The notes beneath the pieces were generated by a model. The model was not told the origin of the DNA and searched no databases. It saw only the letters and a list, made by a program, of their open reading frames with translations. The position numbers and the translations under genes were made by a program. This document shows positions 33,096-43,333 of a stretch of 64,000 bases of DNA, in pieces (the stretch's first letter is position 1; each line of letters opens with the position of its first letter). Source of the DNA: an uncultured Clostridia bacterium (GTDB lineage: Bacteria > Bacillota > Clostridia > Peptostreptococcales > Anaerovoracaceae); contig CALIXS010000025.1 of the NCBI GenBank assembly GCA_938046095.1, positions 83,308 to 147,307 on the forward strand, given 5' to 3'.

Positions 33096-35101
33096 CTTTG
33101 ATCACTCTTTTCGATTTCGTTGATTTTACGTCGGTAGTTCGCCAGCTCCGCTTTGTTTGCACGGACATAATGACCGGGTTTTATCTCTTCCCATGATGGC
33201 TTATCGACTGAATAGTCATGATCGCATGGATTATAGGTGATGACCTTTTTATCGCGTTCGATATCCGGATTCGGAACCGGCGCAGCTGTGAGCAGCGCAT
33301 TAGTATACGGGTGTAACGGGTAAGCGAAGAGTTCTTCGGATTCAGCAAGTTCAAGTATTTGCCCCTTATACATAACTGCAATCCTGTCCGATATGAACCT
33401 GACGACACTAAGGTCGTGCGCTATGAACAGATATGTAAGGTCGTTATCCCTTTTTAGTCTATTCAGCAGATTTATGACCTGTGCTCTGATGGAGACGTCA
33501 AGCGCGGAAATCGGTTCGTCAGCGACTATGAAATCCGGCTCTACCACTAACGCTCTGGCAATACCGATTCTCTGTCGCTGTCCTCCTGAAAATTCGTGGG
33601 GGAAACGTGTCATGAACTCCGGGGTTAAACCGACGCTGAGCATGGCGGCAGCAACCTTATTTTTGCGATCTGTATCATTTTTATACATATGGAAGTTATA
33701 AAGACCTTCCGCAATGATATATTCGACCTTCGCACGTCCGTTCAGCGAAGCCATGGGATCCTGAAATATCATCTGTGCTGATTTTCTGAATTCAGTCATA
33801 CCGTGCTTGGAAAGCTTCCCTGTAATGTCCACACCCTTATAGAATATCTGACCGGAGCTGGCGTGATTGATTTTCAGTATGGCTTTTCCAATAGTAGTTT
33901 TGCCGGATCCGGACTCTCCCACAAGTGAGAGTGTCTCACCTTTATGAATATCAAAAGTGACATCGTTGACTGCACTGAACTCTTTGTGTCCCAGCTTGAA
34001 TTTCACGGTCAGGTTCTTCACTGATACAAGTTTATCAGCTCTGCTGAAATCAATAGGTGTACCGGGCACCACGATGCTGCGGTCCTTCTTCTTCTCTTTC
34101 TCTTCCAACGCTTTGACGTAAGAAACCGCTTTGTCACAGAGCAGCCATGTCTTGGCGTAATGAGTGTCAGAAACTTTGAAAAACGGCGGGTCATATGTAT
34201 GATCAATCTTCATTGCCTCCGGGTTGCGTGGTGCGAAAGCATCTCCTTTGATTTCCTTGTAAAGATTCGGTGGAGTACCTTTGATCGAGTGAAGTTCGTG
34301 TCCGCGCACACCAAGTTGCGGCAGAGACTCAAGAAGTGCTTTGGTATAGGGGTGGCAGGGAGTTTTGAAGATCTCGTTTGCCAAGCCGTGCTCGATAATC
34401 TGGCCGGCGTACATAACCGCAACTCTGTCTGCGACATTAGCGACAACGCCGAGATCGTGGGTGATATAGATAACTGACATGCCGAGTTCCTTCTGCAGGC
34501 GCTTGATCAGATTGAGAATTTGAGCTTGTACTGTGACATCTAGAGCGGTTGTCGGTTCGTCGCAAATAAGTATTTCTGGTTTGCAGGCAATCGCTGTCGC
34601 GATAACAACACGCTGTCTCATACCTCCGGAGAACTGGTGCGGATACTGGCGGTATCTGAGCTTTGCTTCAGGTATACCTACCTTTTGGAGCAATTCTATT
34701 GCCTGCTTTCTGGCTTTGACCCTGTCTGTACCGAATTGGTAGCTGATGACTTCTCGGATCTGCTCACCTACCGTCTTCACAGGGTTCAGTGAGGTCATAG
34801 GATCTTGGAAAACCATAGCGATCTTTTTGCCGCGCACGCGCAGCCACTCCGTCTCGGTTTTGTATGCTGTGAAATTCTCATCATGCATCTTCAGCGTACC
34901 GCTTTCGAGCCAGCCGTTCTTATCCAACATGCCGATAAAGGATTTGGTAAATACACTCTTACCGGAACCTGACTCACCGACAATAGCTAAAGTCTCTTCA
35001 TCATAGAGATCGATGGATGCTCCTCGAATAGCAGTCAGTATCCTGCCGCGAAGGTTAAATTTGATCACGACGTTTTTTGCTTCGAAAATCTTTTTTTTCA
35101 T
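33092..35101 (-). CDS. Oligopeptide ABC transporter ATPase, fused DppD-DppF type
   Basis: A 669-residue protein carrying two full ABC ATPase domains in one chain, instead of separate OppD and OppF. Domain one has Walker A GESGSGKS (42 to 49), SGGMRQR and DEPTTALD; the segment after it includes the oligopeptide-type C-terminal extension (around 255 to 330). A linker rich in K and E follows, then domain two with Walker [17 protein letters not shown] and DEPISALD and a second extension ending in a region with [12 protein letters not shown]. Both sites look catalytically intact. It overlaps the S51 hydrolase gene and follows the permease gene by 12 bases. Confidence 0.9.
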   Translation of the reverse strand: MKKKIFEAKNVVIKFNLRGRILTAIRGASIDLYDEETLAIVGESGSGKSVFTKSFIGMLDKNGWLESGTLKMHDENFTAYKTETEWLRVRGKKIAMVFQDPMTSLNPVKTVGEQIREVISYQFGTDRVKARKQAIELLQKVGIPEAKLRYRQYPHQFSGGMRQRVVIATAIACKPEILICDEPTTALDVTVQAQILNLIKRLQKELGMSVIYITHDLGVVANVADRVAVMYAGQIIEHGLANEIFKTPCHPYTKALLESLPQLGVRGHELHSIKGTPPNLYKEIKGDAFAPRNPEAMKIDHTYDPPFFKVSDTHYAKTWLLCDKAVSYVKALEEKEKKKDRSIVVPGTPIDFSRADKLVSVKNLTVKFKLGHKEFSAVNDVTFDIHKGETLSLVGESGSGKTTIGKAILKINHASSGQIFYKGVDITGKLSKHGMTEFRKSAQMIFQDPMASLNGRAKVEYIIAEGLYNFHMYKNDTDRKNKVAAAMLSVGLTPEFMTRFPHEFSGGQRQRIGIARALVVEPDFIVADEPISALDVSIRAQVINLLNRLKRDNDLTYLFIAHDLSVVRFISDRIAVMYKGQILELAESEELFAYPLHPYTNALLTAAPVPNPDIERDKKVITYNPCDHDYSVDKPSWEEIKPGHYVRANKAELANYRRKINEIEKSDQR

Positions 35102-35113
35102 GACCGAACCCTC

Positions 35114-36079
35114 CTACAGGTGGTTTTTCGGATCGGAAGCGTCCGCAAACTTGTTGCCGATGATATAGAAGGATACAGTAATGAAGCAAAGTATCATCGT
35201 CGGAAATATCATCTGGTAAGGGTAGACCAGAAAGGCACTCCTGCCTTGGTTGACTAAGTTGCCCAACGTACAAAGGTCTGCCGGAAGTCCCACCCCTATG
35301 TAGCTTAGGAATACTTCCGAACCTATGGAATACGGTATTGTTAATGCTGCATCCATGATAATAAGGCTGATGATATGCGGTATGACATTTCTGGTTATAA
35401 TACGCCTCGTCGGAGTCTTGAGGCAGCGTGAAGCGATGTTATAATCGACTTCACGTAGTGCTAAAATCCTGCTACGGAACCAGCGCGCCTCGGTAATCCA
35501 ACCAGTTGCTACCAGCGCTATGATGATTGTAAGCACACTTGGCTCCATAATATAAGCTATCAGCATCAGATATATGGTACTTGGCACGTTGGTCAGGGTA
35601 TTGTAGATCGCGAACATCAGGGTATCCAGTTTGCGATAGAAGCCCCAAAGAGATCCGACTATTACGCCGATGCCTACTTCGGCGGCGGCGACCAGCATGC
35701 TGAGTATCAGCGATGTTCTGGTGCCGAACCAGACTCTTGCCCAAATATCTCTTCCAATGCCGTCAGTGCCGAAAGGATGCTCTCTTGAAGGTTTGAGGTT
35801 CCAATCAGCAGCTGAGAGGGAAGGCGTGTAAGGGTCATACGAGGTAACCATCGGATAGACGATCGTGTAGATGACCATGATCAGAACTAACACTACAATC
35901 AGTTTAACCGCGTGGTTTTTGAAGAAAGTATTTAATGTGCTCTGCCAATATGAGTAGTTGGAAAAACCCGCATTTTCCGATTCATCTTCGCGGAATTCTG
36001 CCTGGGTAAACATGTCGTCGGACAGGGACGCAAGATCCGGATTCTTGTTAACGGCTGTAATTTCTGCCATTGAGACCAT
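35114..36079 (-). CDS. oppC: Oligopeptide ABC transporter permease, OppC type
   Basis: A 321-residue permease with an extended cytoplasmic N-terminus of about 55 residues, one helix, an extracellular segment with the OppC phrase REHPFGTDGIGRDIWARVWFGTRTSL, then five more helices. The ATPase contact is around REVDYNIASRCLKTPTRRIITRNVIPH. It stands six bases upstream-to-downstream from oppB and cooperates with it to form the channel. Confidence 0.9.
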   Translation of the reverse strand: MVSMAEITAVNKNPDLASLSDDMFTQAEFREDESENAGFSNYSYWQSTLNTFFKNHAVKLIVVLVLIMVIYTIVYPMVTSYDPYTPSLSAADWNLKPSREHPFGTDGIGRDIWARVWFGTRTSLILSMLVAAAEVGIGVIVGSLWGFYRKLDTLMFAIYNTLTNVPSTIYLMLIAYIMEPSVLTIIIALVATGWITEARWFRSRILALREVDYNIASRCLKTPTRRIITRNVIPHIISLIIMDAALTIPYSIGSEVFLSYIGVGLPADLCTLGNLVNQGRSAFLVYPYQMIFPTMILCFITVSFYIIGNKFADASDPKNHL

Positions 36080-36085
36080 GCCTCC

Positions 36086-37027
36086 TTAATCGTTGCTGTC
36101 GACCAGTTTGATCCTCGGGTCGACGAATGACACTACTATATCTCCTAAAAATACGCCGAGTACGGACAATGCACCGTAGACCAGCACCAACACCTGCACC
36201 ATAGGGTTATCCATTGCTTTGATAGATTTAATCAAAAGACCACCTGTGCCGGGGATTGCATACATGCTCTCGATGATCAGAGAACCGGACAGCATCATTA
36301 GGAAATCTGAGGGTATGTTTATCGCTATAGGTACGACTGCGTTTCTGAATACATGGCGCCACATAATGTAACGCTGTGGCATCCCCTTGACTCTGGCGAA
36401 TTTGATGTATTCTTTGTTTTCCTCATCGACGATGTAACGTCTTAACCAAACACCATAGCCGGCAATTGAACCGATAGACATAGAAATTATTGGCAACAGC
36501 CACGAAATCGGCTGCCCGATATAGAACAGCATCGGCAGGTCGAACCACTTGGAAAAATAAACCTGTATAAAAAAATGTATTATGATTGAAGGCACTGCTC
36601 TGATCACCACAACATATATAGTACCAATTTTGTCACCAAGTCCACCTTTACTTCGTGCCATCGTCATGCCTAACGGGAACCCTATTAAAACCGCAGTAAA
36701 CCATGATATGAAGTTCAGAAGCAGCGAATAAGGGATTTTTTCTGCCAGCACGTCTGAGATAGGAGAATTCGGATATAGCGTGATGCTGCGACCGAAGTCA
36801 CCGTGTATCAGATCGATAACGAAATTTTTTATTTGAAGAGGTAACGGATCAAGGACACCCATATTTCTGAGATAGGCGTTTTTCTGAGTATCACTCATCT
36901 CTTTCCACTGCTCTTTGGAAAAATATCCGGACTTGGGCATGAATCTAAGAAGCGCGAAAACAACGAGCATCACCAGTATGATTGTGATAACCGCCTGACA
37001 TAATTTTGATAGCAGATAACGTTTCAT
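36086..37027 (-). CDS. oppB: Oligopeptide ABC transporter permease, OppB type
   Basis: A 313-residue permease with six hydrophobic segments. The first is at residues about 9 to 28; a long extracellular loop contains DPLPLQIKNFVIDLIHGDFGRS, the usual OppB phrase, and the EAA-like contact is YIKFARVKGMPQRYIMWRHVFRNAVVPI. No strong Shine-Dalgarno is obvious; it lies 75 bases downstream of oppA in the same direction. Confidence 0.9.
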   Translation of the reverse strand: MKRYLLSKLCQAVITIILVMLVVFALLRFMPKSGYFSKEQWKEMSDTQKNAYLRNMGVLDPLPLQIKNFVIDLIHGDFGRSITLYPNSPISDVLAEKIPYSLLLNFISWFTAVLIGFPLGMTMARSKGGLGDKIGTIYVVVIRAVPSIIIHFFIQVYFSKWFDLPMLFYIGQPISWLLPIISMSIGSIAGYGVWLRRYIVDEENKEYIKFARVKGMPQRYIMWRHVFRNAVVPIAINIPSDFLMMLSGSLIIESMYAIPGTGGLLIKSIKAMDNPMVQVLVLVYGALSVLGVFLGDIVVSFVDPRIKLVDSND

Positions 37028-37102
37028 ATGATCACCATATTCCGAAACATGGTGGGCGAATGAAGCCCACCGCCGGCATTGCGTTCAAATTTTAGATATG
37101 GA

Positions 37103-39019
37103 CTAATTATCAAGCTTAGCAACTTCTTTCTTGTACTGCTCTGTCAGCTTAGCATATTCATCAGATGTTACCGGAGTTTTACGAACCAATGCACCTTTCA
37201 TTTTATAGCGGCCCATGCCGAAATATCCGCCTGGTACTGTGTATGGTATGATTCTGGTCATATGATAAGATCCGCCGCCAGACATATATGGTTTGATATA
37301 AGCATGTTCCAAAATCCAAGCCTCTGCTTCAGAGTATGCTTCGTAACGTTGGTTTATATCGTAGACGCCATCAGCTTTCGCGATCATTCTGTCATATTCC
37401 GGGATACTATAGTAGCTTGCAGTGATGTCGCGGTCGCTGGTCAGTCTGTTCAGATTTGCCGAAGGATCAGCGTATCTGAATCCATAGCTATCGTCAACCA
37501 TATCGTAGTTATTCAGGTCGTAGACGTCAGCCGAGAAACTGTTAGTCGAATAACCAAGAATCACATTTACGTTTTCTGTACCGAGATAGTTCTCAAGCAT
37601 TTGCTTGACTAGCGATGCCTTTTTCATCTCGTACTCGGAATTGGTTGAGGCGTAGACGATATCGATCGGGAACTTGCCGTCGACGTCAAATTCCGTGACT
37701 GGGAGCATATCCACATGGCCAGCTGTGACGCCTGTGAGGGTTTTACCATCTGCCTCCGTCAGTTCATTACGAGCTCTATCCATATATTTTTTTGCTTGAT
37801 TGGCATTAAACGGATCGTTGTCCTTATAAGGCTTAATAGCCGGATAATCTGTATAGTCAACGCCGCTTTCGTCTATTATCACGTTTTCGGGAAGAAGCGT
37901 ATGACGAACAAAGAACTCGGGATTGTTAGGTTCCCAAATAGCTGAAAGAGTATTAGAGTCAATAGCCGTAAAAATTGCCTTGCGGAAATTTTCATTCTGA
38001 ACTGCCGCTGCCATCTCCGGGTTCCTGCTGGTGAAATTGAATGAATACCAGTAAGTAGTGACTGTCTTCTCGGAAAGGTAGACATATTTTTCCCATTCAC
38101 TGCCGCGAACGCTGGCAACTTCTTCAGAGGTCATCGAGGTTGAAGTGATATCGCCGCGCTCGAACAGCTCAAGACTGGAGATCCCATCAGATACATATTC
38201 CCAGCTCAGAACGTCAAGCGTCAGGTTATCCACATCCCAATAATGCTCATTTTTGGTTAGTGTTATCTGCTTGTCGAGGTTCCACTGGGAGATATAGTAT
38301 CCACCGTTATAGAGGATCTTGTTTTTAGCGATGCCGTAGTCATCACCGACCTCGTTCAGGAATTCCTGGTTGACCGGGAGCAGCATATCGGTTTGTGCGT
38401 AAGACAGGAAGTACGGGCAGGATCCCTCGAGAGTGTATTCTACGATGAGCTCGTCGACAGCCTTGACGCCGACCTCATCGTCAAAAGCCGCAATTGCCTC
38501 TTCTCTTGTCATGCCCGAGTCTATGCCGTCATCGATGTCTACAATTCGATCATAGTAGTCTTCGAGACCTTTGATGACGCTACTGATCGTATTGAAACTG
38601 CTGGCGTTATGTTTGGGCTCCGCTATGTAACGGATGCCGGCTACAAAATCGTTGGCAGTGACCTTATGATTAGTCGCTTTGCCGGTATCGTCCACCCAAT
38701 AAACACCATCTCTGAGATGGAAGGTCCAGACGCTGTAGTCATCGTTATGCTCCCAGCTCTCCGCAAGAGCAGGGGCGGGTCTTCCGTATTTGTCGGCTTC
38801 GACGAGCCCGTCGATAATGTTGGAAATGAAAGTGTAATCGGACGTGCCTGTAGTTGTGTACTGGTTCATTGAGGTTATAGCGCTAGAAAATGTGGACTTG
38901 TATTCCTTCAAATAGTCTCCGGAATCAATATCTCCAACACTGTTACCGTCGCCATTGCATGCAATCAAAATGGCGGCGAGGAGTATGATACTCAGCGCTA
39001 CTGAGATGATCTTTTTCAT
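37103..39019 (-). CDS. oppA: Oligopeptide-binding lipoprotein, OppA/DppA family
   Basis: A 638-residue extracellular solute-binding protein of family 5. The signal sequence ends in a lipobox LIAC with lipidated Cys21. The mature protein shows PALAESWEHNDDYSVWTFHLRDGVYW, the hallmark of peptide-binding proteins, and the VTANDFVAGIRYI region. Size is large, consistent with oligopeptides rather than dipeptides. GAGGAGG precedes the ATG; the frame upstream to 39088 is not used. First gene of the transporter operon, transcribed away from the RpiR-family gene, which is the likely regulator. Confidence 0.92.
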   Translation of the reverse strand: MKKIISVALSIILLAAILIACNGDGNSVGDIDSGDYLKEYKSTFSSAITSMNQYTTTGTSDYTFISNIIDGLVEADKYGRPAPALAESWEHNDDYSVWTFHLRDGVYWVDDTGKATNHKVTANDFVAGIRYIAEPKHNASSFNTISSVIKGLEDYYDRIVDIDDGIDSGMTREEAIAAFDDEVGVKAVDELIVEYTLEGSCPYFLSYAQTDMLLPVNQEFLNEVGDDYGIAKNKILYNGGYYISQWNLDKQITLTKNEHYWDVDNLTLDVLSWEYVSDGISSLELFERGDITSTSMTSEEVASVRGSEWEKYVYLSEKTVTTYWYSFNFTSRNPEMAAAVQNENFRKAIFTAIDSNTLSAIWEPNNPEFFVRHTLLPENVIIDESGVDYTDYPAIKPYKDNDPFNANQAKKYMDRARNELTEADGKTLTGVTAGHVDMLPVTEFDVDGKFPIDIVYASTNSEYEMKKASLVKQMLENYLGTENVNVILGYSTNSFSADVYDLNNYDMVDDSYGFRYADPSANLNRLTSDRDITASYYSIPEYDRMIAKADGVYDINQRYEAYSEAEAWILEHAYIKPYMSGGGSYHMTRIIPYTVPGGYFGMGRYKMKGALVRKTPVTSDEYAKLTEQYKKEVAKLDN

Positions 39020-39141
39020 GATTTCCTCCTCTAATAATAAACACGCGATCGGCATTGGGATAGACGCCGCTATATTTGCTGACATCATATCACATAAAAT
39101 TCGGATAGTAAAGCAAAAAAATAATTATTCTGTCAGCAAAA

Positions 39142-39171
39142 AAGTATAGTATTACTATGATATTGATACTT
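39142..39171. promoter_or_regulatory. Inverted repeat in the oppA-rpiR divergent promoter region
   Basis: AAGTAT (39142-39147) and ATACTT (39166-39171) are inverted across 18 bases inside a very AT-rich intergenic stretch (39020-39255) between the transporter operon and its putative regulator. The spacing fits a dimer binding two turns apart. Strength is modest because the region is AT-rich. Confidence 0.4.
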
Positions 39172-39255
39172 CAGTCACTTGTTATTTTCTTAAAAATGTT
39201 GTCAGAGTTATTTTTTTATGATAAACTAAAGTAAATACTTAAATAGGAGCGATTT

Positions 39256-40128
39256 ATGGATATTGAACAAATTTTTGAATCAAAAGGCGAGATGACTCGT
39301 AAACAGCGCCAGCTGGCTGATTACATCACAAATTACCCGGAGGAAGTATCGTATATGACTTTGAATGAATTCAGCAGGGAGATGCATATTTCAGAGGTCA
39401 CGATTCTTAAATTTTGCCGCTATATCGGCGTAGAGAATTTCTTGGGTCTCAAACATTCGCTTCAGGAATACAACAAGAACATCATACAGAGAAGCTCTTC
39501 AAGCCCGCTCTTTACTAAATCGTCAGCTTCCATTAAATTTCCCGATCGCGAGGCTATAACCCGGACGAGTAATGATGATGTCGCAAACCTGACCAAAATG
39601 ATTAACGGTATTAAACCTGAGAAGTTACAGCGTGCAGCAATAGGGGTCATGGAGGCGCGCACTGTGTATGTATTTGCCCACGACGGCACGTTTCTGTTTG
39701 CTGAATATCTTGCTTACCGTCTGCGTTTCTTCCGCTTGGATGTTGAAACCGTCAACCTTAGCATAAATGTTCAGACACTGCGCACTCTCAGGCTCATCGG
39801 GAAGAAAGACGTTGCCGTTTTGTTGACTTTTCCGCCATACTATGATTCGGTTAAAAAGATGCTTGATCATTTTGAGTCGCGGAATATCCCCGTAATAACC
39901 ATAACCAATAACGAAAGTTCGCCGGCTGTCACGCCGTATACGATGAGTTTCATTTGTCCCACGCTTTCACGTTACTACTATAACTCCCAAGTGGCAACAG
40001 TAAGCTTTGTTAATCTGCTCGCGGCCTGTATCGCCGAGGAAATGGGTCCGAATTTCGACCGCATACTGAAAGAGGAACGGGAGACGAGTGATTTCCTGAT
40101 TAACTGGTTCAGCGATTCTAACGAATAG
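39256..40128 (+). CDS. MurR/RpiR-family transcriptional regulator
   Basis: A 290-residue regulator with an N-terminal RpiR helix-turn-helix domain (residues about 1 to 75, with MTRKQRQLADYITNYPEEVSYMTLNEFSREMHISEVTILKFCRYIG) and a C-terminal SIS domain (about 120 to 255), a fold that normally senses phosphosugars. The SIS part is degenerate, with FPPYYDSVKKMLDHFESRNIPVITITN in place of the usual SGSTKD-type loop. Its position, divergent from the oppA operon, makes that operon its likely target; a sugar-like or amino-sugar peptide effector such as a muropeptide is therefore possible. AGGAGCG precedes the ATG. Confidence 0.85.
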   Translation: MDIEQIFESKGEMTRKQRQLADYITNYPEEVSYMTLNEFSREMHISEVTILKFCRYIGVENFLGLKHSLQEYNKNIIQRSSSSPLFTKSSASIKFPDREAITRTSNDDVANLTKMINGIKPEKLQRAAIGVMEARTVYVFAHDGTFLFAEYLAYRLRFFRLDVETVNLSINVQTLRTLRLIGKKDVAVLLTFPPYYDSVKKMLDHFESRNIPVITITNNESSPAVTPYTMSFICPTLSRYYYNSQVATVSFVNLLAACIAEEMGPNFDRILKEERETSDFLINWFSDSNE

Positions 40129-40229
40129 ATGAAGAGCAATACGACGCCCAGAAATGAAATCTCCTTACACATGTCTGTTTTATGTGTGATATATTGCCAA
40201 AGCTTGTTGCGTTTAAATGATAAAGCCAA

Positions 40230-41210
40230 TTACAGTCCCAAACCGAAATTATCCTTTATTCTCTTCATCGTCTTTTCAGCTATTGCTCCTGCGCGTTCGC
40301 TGCCGTCTTTTAGTATTAGCATAAGCTCTTCGGAATTTCTTATCTCTTCATACCGCTCTTTGATCGATGAAAGTGCGGAGACCGTGAGTTCGACGAGGTC
40401 CTTCTTGAAATCGCCGTAGCCTTTGCCTTCATATTCCGTCTCAAGCGATTTGACGGATTTTTGCGACAAAATACTGAAGATGTTCATGAGGTTGCTCACA
40501 CCGGGCTTGCTTTCGGGGTCAAATCTGATAACGCCGTCTGAGTCTGTCGTAGCTTTCATGATCGTCTTTTTTATTTTGTTCGCATCATCTAAAAGTGATA
40601 TTCTGCTATATATATTCTCGGCTGATTTGCTCATCTTACGGGTAGGGTCGTCGAGTGCCATTATGCGGGCTCCCTCATTGAGAAAACGACCCTCCGGAAT
40701 GATAAAGGTCTTTTTTTTCGTGTTGTTCACTCTTATGGCTATGTCGCGGCAAAGCTCTATATGCTGTTTTTGGTCGTTGCCGACGGGAACGATGTCCGTG
40801 TCGTACAAAAGGATATCGGCCGCCATGAGGACAGGGTACATGAGAAGGCCTGCAGGCGCAGATTCTTTGTTCTGGCTTTTAGATTTGAACTGCGTCATCC
40901 TGAAAAGCTCACCTGTATATGCGCTGCAGGTCAGTACCCAGGAAAGCTCGGCGTGCTGCGGAACGTCGGACTGAATAAAAACCATCGATTTTTCGGGGTC
41001 TACGCCGATCGCAAGATATAGAGCTGCGACATCAAGTATATGTTTTCTCAGCTCTTTCGGATCCTGAGGAACCGTTATGGCGTGCTCATCTACTATGCAG
41101 TAAATACATTCGTAATCCTCCTGAAGCTCGACAAATTGTCGAAGTGCCCCGAGATAATTGCCTATATGTATGTTGCCTGTCGGCTGTACGCCGGAAAATA
41201 CCCTTTTCAT
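40230..41210 (-). CDS. trpS: Tryptophanyl-tRNA synthetase
   Basis: A 326-residue class I synthetase charging tRNA-Trp. The HIGH-type motif is GNIHIGNYLGAL near residue 15, and KMSKS is intact in RKMSKSAEN. LLMYPVLMAADILLYDTDIVPVGNDQKQHIE is the conserved tryptophan-pocket region. Length is standard. No T-box is visible in the short leader. It ends 102 bases from the convergent RpiR-family gene and has its own minus-strand promoter at 41244-41272. Confidence 0.96.
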   Translation of the reverse strand: MKRVFSGVQPTGNIHIGNYLGALRQFVELQEDYECIYCIVDEHAITVPQDPKELRKHILDVAALYLAIGVDPEKSMVFIQSDVPQHAELSWVLTCSAYTGELFRMTQFKSKSQNKESAPAGLLMYPVLMAADILLYDTDIVPVGNDQKQHIELCRDIAIRVNNTKKKTFIIPEGRFLNEGARIMALDDPTRKMSKSAENIYSRISLLDDANKIKKTIMKATTDSDGVIRFDPESKPGVSNLMNIFSILSQKSVKSLETEYEGKGYGDFKKDLVELTVSALSSIKERYEEIRNSEELMLILKDGSERAGAIAEKTMKRIKDNFGLGL

Positions 41211-41243
41211 GCTTAATCCTCGATTCTTTATAGACTGATAAAT

Positions 41244-41272
41244 ACTTTATCACAGCAATCACGAAAGGTCAA
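41244..41272 (-). promoter_or_regulatory. Promoter of trpS
   Basis: On the minus strand TTGACC (41267-41272), 17-base spacer, TAAAGT (41244-41249). Confidence 0.7.
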
Positions 41273-41345
41273 TTTGACATCAAAATGCAAAGGTGCTAAT
41301 GTTTGTATATGTTTAATCAGGGCTGTCATTTAGGAGATGAGCAAA

Positions 41346-43094
41346 ATGAACGGGTATAAGAACAATTATCATCTTGAAAGGAGATTTCACGAGTTTGCAG
41401 ACCTTAGAGAGCTGCTTCGCGAATCCTCCGAAAAGTATTCCGATAAGATCGCATTTATAACAAAGGTAAAGGGTGAGAGCAGAGGCGGGCATACGTATAT
41501 CAATACGACGTACAAAGAGCTTTTCGAATCGCTGAATTACCTTGGAACGGCACTCTGGGAAAAGGGTTTTGCGGGTGAGCGGATAGCCTTGATCGGCGAA
41601 AACAGCTACTATTGGTGTCTCGGCTATTTTGCAGTCGCATCGGGACTCGGCGTCGTAGTGCCTCTTGACAAGCTGCTCCAGAAGGAAGAGCTCGAGAGCC
41701 TTTTGATAAGGAGCGGTGCTACGGCTGTTTTTTGCGACCGCAAGCACCTTGATGTGATTGAGGAAATAAAGAGTGAGGGTAAAACAAAGCTGAAGCTTAT
41801 AATAGGTATAGATTGCAAGCCCGACGGCGGCGAGTCGGTGATGGATCTTCTTATACGCGGTGAGGAGCTCGTCAATGCGGGTAGTAGGGATTTTATCGAC
41901 GCACCGATAGACAGAGAAGCGCTCACGTATCTTTTATTTACGTCCGGCACCACATCAGCATCAAAGGCGGTAATGCTTTCACAGAAGAATGTTATGAGCG
42001 TAAACTACTATATGAACCTCGAGGAGGTGTTTTTCCCTGATGATGTTAGCATACACCTCCTGCCGCTGCATCATTGCTACGGTATGGGCGGTATGCTTAT
42101 CTTTTTGTCGCAGGGCATTACAAACGTTTTCTGTGACGGTCTTAAGTACATAACTATCAATCTCAAGGAATATGGCGTTTCCGTAATGATGACCGTTCCG
42201 CTCCTTCTTGAGAATATGTACCGGAAGATAATGAAGGCTGTTGAAAAGCAGGGAATGACCGAAAAGGTCGAGAAGGCGAAGCGGATGTGCAATACGGCCG
42301 ACAAATTCGGAATACACGTGAGGCGCAAGGTTTTCAGCGCGATCATAGAGCAGCTCGGCGGCAGAATGAGGTGTCTCATCAACGGGGCGGCGGCACTGGA
42401 TCCTGTTGTGTCAAAGGGATTTAACGATTTCGGGATACTCACGGTACAGGGCTACGGCCTTACCGAATGTTCGCCGACAATCGCATCGGAGTCGTACAGA
42501 TATCTCAAACCGGGGTCCGTCGGAAAGATGATGCCGCATATGGATTATATGATTGACGAACCTGATGAGGCGGGTATCGGCGAACTTATGGTCAGGGGCG
42601 ACAATATTATGATGGGATATTACGATGATCCCGCAGCAACTTCAGAGGTTCTTAAGGACGGATGGCTACGTACGGGCGATCTCGCGTACTTTGACAAAGA
42701 CGGCTATCTTTTCATAACGGGACGCAAAAAAAATGTCATAGTTATGAAAAACGGCAAAAATGTTTTTCCCGAGGAAATAGAAAATCTCGTCAATAAATTG
42801 TCGTACATAGAAGAGAGCATGGTATTCGTCAGAAATAAAGCGACTGATTCGGTACTTTGGATCAAAGCGGTGTACAGTGAAGAATATCTGAAAGAAAATG
42901 ATATGGATTACGAGAAGTTGGAGAAGATATTTGCCGGAGATATGGACAAAATAAATCAGGGAATGCCGTCGTACAAAATGATTAAGCATTTCCTGCTCTC
43001 GGACAGGCCGACCGTCAAGACGACGACTGCAAAGACTAAGAGAAACGACGAGCTTCGCGAAATAAAGAAAGAGCTCAAGGAAAAAGGGCTGTAA
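41346..43094 (+). CDS. AMP-dependent acyl-CoA synthetase/ligase (long-chain type)
   Basis: A 582-residue adenylate-forming enzyme, most like long-chain fatty acid-CoA ligases. The ATP-binding motif is LLFTSGTTSASKAVMLSQ; GYGLTECSP, the YYDDPAATSEVLKDGWLRTGDLAYFDKDGYLFITGRKKN block and a basic C-terminus carrying the expected catalytic lysine complete the ANL fold. It probably activates a fatty or other carboxylic acid for lipid metabolism; substrate is not readable. I favour the ATG at 41346 because AGGAG is ten bases away; an ATG at 41337 abuts that site. A terminator follows. Confidence 0.87.
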   Translation: MNGYKNNYHLERRFHEFADLRELLRESSEKYSDKIAFITKVKGESRGGHTYINTTYKELFESLNYLGTALWEKGFAGERIALIGENSYYWCLGYFAVASGLGVVVPLDKLLQKEELESLLIRSGATAVFCDRKHLDVIEEIKSEGKTKLKLIIGIDCKPDGGESVMDLLIRGEELVNAGSRDFIDAPIDREALTYLLFTSGTTSASKAVMLSQKNVMSVNYYMNLEEVFFPDDVSIHLLPLHHCYGMGGMLIFLSQGITNVFCDGLKYITINLKEYGVSVMMTVPLLLENMYRKIMKAVEKQGMTEKVEKAKRMCNTADKFGIHVRRKVFSAIIEQLGGRMRCLINGAAALDPVVSKGFNDFGILTVQGYGLTECSPTIASESYRYLKPGSVGKMMPHMDYMIDEPDEAGIGELMVRGDNIMMGYYDDPAATSEVLKDGWLRTGDLAYFDKDGYLFITGRKKNVIVMKNGKNVFPEEIENLVNKLSYIEESMVFVRNKATDSVLWIKAVYSEEYLKENDMDYEKLEKIFAGDMDKINQGMPSYKMIKHFLLSDRPTVKTTTAKTKRNDELREIKKELKEKGL

Positions 43095-43142
43095 ATACTG
43101 AAACCGTAAGCATGGGATAATATAGAGAGAACAAAGCTTAAG

Positions 43143-43176
43143 GCTCGGTCGGGCATAAATACGATCGGGCTTTTTT
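43143..43176 (+). terminator. Terminator after the acyl-CoA ligase gene
   Basis: GCTCGGTCG (43143-43151) pairs with CGATCGGGC (43162-43170) with two G-T pairs, followed by six T residues. It insulates the downstream pilus operon. Confidence 0.83.
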
Positions 43177-43265
43177 GTGATATAAAAAATGCTTTTTGAA
43201 ACCGAATTTCAGGATTATGAAACAAAAGAGTGTGTGGTCGATCTCAACAAAATGGAAAATTATGG

Positions 43266-43294
43266 TTGACGTAATATGGGAAAAAATGTAAAAT
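43266..43294 (+). promoter_or_regulatory. Promoter of the Tad pilus operon
   Basis: TTGACG (43266-43271), a 17-base spacer and TAAAAT (43289-43294), about 40 bases before tadZ. No operator symmetry was obvious. Confidence 0.72.
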
Positions 43295-43333
43295 GATGAT
43301 ATCGAAGAAAATGCGATATGAAAGTGGTGTGAG

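Noticed and set aside
39020..39255. CodY-binding site before oppA
   Set aside because: The AT-rich spacer contains no convincing match to the CodY consensus.
30200..40130. The peptide module as a recent genomic island
   Set aside because: Parts look AT-richer than neighbours, but I see no integrase, attachment repeats or tRNA disruption; a composition plot would be needed.
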